From: Actinomadura luzonensis
GTDB lineage: Bacteria > Actinomycetota > Actinomycetes > Streptosporangiales > Streptosporangiaceae
Reading direction: 5' to 3'
Assembly: GCF_022664455.2 (NCBI RefSeq)
Contig: NZ_JAKRKC020000001.1
Location: 1,240,001-1,304,000 of the forward strand
DNA length: 64,000 nt
Shown: positions 60,615 through 64,000 of the stretch, piece by piece
Numbering within the stretch: the stretch's first letter is position 1
Layout of the letters: the number at the start of each line of letters is the position of its first letter
Made by a program: the position numbers and the translations under genes
The notes under the pieces: generated by a model
The model's database searches: none
Told to the model about the DNA's origin: nothing
Seen by the model: the letters and a program-made list of their open reading frames with translations, nothing else

Positions 60615-61364
60615 ATGAACAAGCCATTGACGGACAAGGTCGCCTTGGTCACCGGAGGATCCCGCGGACTGGGAGCCGCCACCGTACGGCTGCTCGCCGA
60701 GCAGGGCGCCGACGTCGCGTTCACCTACGTCAACTCCGAGAAGCAGGCGCAGGCCGTCGTCGACGAGGTACGCAGGAAGGGAGCGAACGTCTCCGCGTTC
60801 AGGTCCGACCAGGCGGACGTCGGTCAGGCCCCGGCTCTGATCGACGACGTGGTCGCGCACTTCGGCGGCCTCGACATCCTCGTCAACAACGCCGCGATCT
60901 CGGTGAGCGGGACGGTGGACGACCCGGATGCCGACACCGCCGCGCTCGACCGGATGCACGCCACCAACTACCTCGGCGTGATCGCCCTCATCCGGGCCGC
61001 CTCCCGAGTGCTGCGCGAGGGCGGCCGCGTCATCACGGTGAGCTCCGGGCTGGGCACCCGAGTCGGCGTCCCGGGCGTGGCCGACTACGCGGCGACCAAG
61101 GCGGGGGTCGAGCGGTACACCATGGGCGTCGCCCGCGACCTCGGCCCCCGGGCCATCACCGCCAACGTCGTGGAAGCCGGGCTGATGGAGGGCGGCATGG
61201 ACGCGCCTGACCCCGAGACCCTCAAGGCCCTGCTCAGCTCGCTGTCCCTGCAACGCAAGGGACACCCCGACGAGATCGCCGCGGCGATCGCCTTCCTGGC
61301 CGGCCCCGCCGCGTCGTACGTCACGGGCGCCAAGCTCGACGCCCACGGCGGCTACAACGCCTGA
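60615..61364 (+). CDS. Short-chain dehydrogenase/reductase
   Basis: 249 residues. NADP-binding TGGSRGLGAATV (13-24), NNAAIS strand, catalytic Ser in VITVSSGLG, Tyr-x3-Lys in YAATKAG, and a C-terminal GAKLDAHGGYNA typical of classical SDRs (FabG-like). Probably induced by an electrophile or oxidant through the Rrf2 regulator. Substrate not deducible. Confidence 0.9.
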   Translation: MNKPLTDKVALVTGGSRGLGAATVRLLAEQGADVAFTYVNSEKQAQAVVDEVRRKGANVSAFRSDQADVGQAPALIDDVVAHFGGLDILVNNAAISVSGTVDDPDADTAALDRMHATNYLGVIALIRAASRVLREGGRVITVSSGLGTRVGVPGVADYAATKAGVERYTMGVARDLGPRAITANVVEAGLMEGGMDAPDPETLKALLSSLSLQRKGHPDEIAAAIAFLAGPAASYVTGAKLDAHGGYNA

Positions 61365-61496
61365 GCCGCAGCGCCGTCGGCGCCGGCGTATCCCGACGAG
61401 TACATCCCGGGTTGCGCTGGTCAGTGCTCTGCCGGTGATAGTCGCGGACTGAGCCGCCAGGAGTGCCGGGCACCGCCGGCAGCACGGGCGCGGACG

Positions 61497-62782
<1,286 letters not shown>

Positions 62783-62879
62783 AGCCGGGTCCGTGGGCGA
62801 CGGCGATCACGGGCTGTCGCCGCCCGCATGCCTCGCGCACGACCAAATCGCAGACATGGGAGGGGGATAGACTGGGATC

Positions 62880-63359
62880 ATGGCCGCGACCGAGCCTCGT
62901 CCGGCGGGCTCCCACCAGTCCAGCCCGCTGTCTCCCATGCTCTGCTTCGACCTGTACGCCGCCTCGCGGGGGATCACCTCCGTCTACCGCGGCCTGCTGG
63001 AGCCGCTGGGCCTGACGTACCCGCAATATCTGGTGCTGGTGCTGCTGTGGCAGCACGAGAGCCGGACGGTCCGCGAGCTGGGCGAGGAGCTGCGGCTCGA
63101 CTACAACACCCTGTCCCCGCTGCTCAAACGCCTGGAGGCGCACGGCCTGCTGAGCAGGCGACGCCGCCCTGACGACGAGCGTTCCGTGGAGGTCACGCTC
63201 ACCGCCGAGGGGCGCGCGATGCAGGAACGGTGCGGGCACGTCCCGGCCGCCATCAGCCAGGCCATGGGCATCGACGAGGAGACCATCGCCGAGCTGCAGC
63301 ACGCGATCCGCCGCATCACGGCCTCCACCGCCGCCTACGCCGCGGCGCCTCCCGGCTGA
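62880..63359 (+). CDS. MarR-family regulator (OhrR-like)
   Basis: 159 residues. MLCFDLYAASRGITSVYRGLLEPLGLTYPQYLVLVLLW (shown in part) carries the CFxLYxAS Cys near position 23 typical of OhrR-type peroxide sensors; wHTH RELGEELRLDYNTLSPLLKRLEAHGLL and wing RRPDDERSVEVTLT. It could sense organic peroxide through that Cys. Its neighbour hydrolase is a candidate target; no ohr gene is visible here. Confidence 0.88.
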   Translation: MAATEPRPAGSHQSSPLSPMLCFDLYAASRGITSVYRGLLEPLGLTYPQYLVLVLLWQHESRTVRELGEELRLDYNTLSPLLKRLEAHGLLSRRRRPDDERSVEVTLTAEGRAMQERCGHVPAAISQAMGIDEETIAELQHAIRRITASTAAYAAAPPG

Positions 63360-63393
63360 CGGCCGAGCCCTCGCGCCCTCCCGGGAGGGCGGG

Positions 63394-64000
63394 TCAGGGT
63401 CCTGGTGCCGGAGGCTCGCGGGTGCCCGCCACCATGGGCTCCCCAGGGTCTCGGGCGTCACCATGGCACCGGTGATCTCCGCGGTGAGCACCAGCGCCTC
63501 CGCCACTCCCCGGACCTCGCCGTCGTCGGAGCCATCGCCGGAGCCGAAGCCGTCGTCGGAGCCGGAGCTGTCGCCGGCCGCGCCGGGCTCCGGGGACAGA
63601 CCTGTGGAACCCATGAGCGCGGTGAGCCGGTCGGGGTCCGTACCCCATCGTGACGTGGGATCGACCGGATCGAAACAGGTGACCAGCTCGCCGTCCTCAG
63701 CGGAGGCGAACAGGTCGGAGGCGTGATCGTCGCACGACACCGCGACGGCGCGGGTGCCCGCCGACACCCGTGCCAAGGCGTCGGCGACCTCCGTGCCGTT
63801 CACCTCGAGCAGCATGGTCCAGCCGCCGACGCGATGGGCGAGCAGGGTGTCGGGGACCAGGCCGCCGTCCATGAGTTCGGCGTAGGTCATCGGCCGCAGA
63901 GAGGAAGGCTCGGCGCCGGCCCGGGTGAGCGCCTCGTGTTCGCCGAGGCCTTCGGCGAACACCAGGCACCAGACCTCGCCCACGTCCCGATGGGCCGGGG
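63394..64000 (-). CDS. DUF6461-family protein, partial at right edge
   Basis: The frame enters from the right edge: GEVWCLVFAEGLGEHEALTR, MTYAELMDGG, GWTMLLEVNGTEV, VSCDDHASDLFASAEDG and TCFDPVDPTSRWGTDPDRL fit DUF6461. An acidic Ser/Gly-rich linker and GVAEALVLTAEITGAMVTPETLG then end the domain. The frame stays open into the antisense of the MarR gene, so the real stop is unclear; a one-base shift near 63440 would end it at 63394. The start may lie outside the window. Confidence 0.6.

Overview
The window is high-GC DNA from an actinomycete. Streptosporangiaceae (Nonomuraea-like) is my best guess, from the gene families (SpdB-like DUF2637, RepSA-type initiator, DUF6000, DUF6461, DUF4132) and the codon use, but nothing here proves the genus. 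It is dominated by an integration hot spot at a tRNA-Arg(CCU) gene.

Layout. (1) 1-1.8 kb: chromosomal flank with a truncated M15 peptidase gene and a small membrane protein. (2) 1.82-30.0 kb: an actinomycete integrative and conjugative element (AICE), bounded by a 47-bp repeat of the tRNA 3' end (1849-1895 and 29959-30005). It carries a WXG100-type secretion pair, the int-xis-rep-spd-traB backbone (9.3-15.3 kb, one strand), a divergent KorSA-like GntR repressor, a regulatory block with a Nudix protein, two XRE/phospholipase-D-like regulators and a tandem GntR, then a cargo bay holding a HEPN/membrane pair and a complete hsdRMS type I restriction operon. The rep gene is frameshifted. (3) 30-38.3 kb: an insertion-sequence graveyard (IS256, two IS3, IS4, IS630, ISAs1) that also holds a HEPN fragment, an inverted copy of the tRNA 3' flank, and the Nudix gene and GC-rich cargo-boundary repeat of a second, mostly deleted AICE. 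(4) 38.8-46.7 kb: a lower-GC cassette with a ParB-like protein, an SF2/SNF2-like helicase, a DUF3883-type nuclease, an Eco57I-like N6-adenine methyltransferase, and a zinc-ribbon / soluble / four-TM membrane trio. I read it as an undescribed or poorly described phage-restriction locus. It is bracketed by inverted IS630 copies, one of which landed in codon 3 of the zinc-ribbon gene. (5) 47.9-61.4 kb: IS5 copies (one inserted exactly after the start codon of a membrane-protein gene), a secreted protein, an orphan Flp-like prepilin, a serine hydrolase with a perfect operator palindrome, a DUF4132 gene, a remnant of an HNH type IV restriction enzyme, and a metabolic block (oxidoreductase, esterase, cupin) next to an Rrf2-SDR divergent pair. 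(6) About 61.5 kb: a third, degenerate tRNA-flank copy, then an alpha/beta hydrolase, a MarR regulator and a DUF6461 gene running off the edge.

How it works together. The GntR protein probably silences the tra-rep-xis-int operon from the 15.3 kb operators. Nudix (Pra-like) and XRE/PLD proteins probably modulate activation. The defence genes are passengers. Both cargo sets begin just after the same GC-rich hairpin repeat (20.5 and 38.4 kb), which suggests a shared docking or transfer site. All functions are inferred from sequence motifs; no database search was run.
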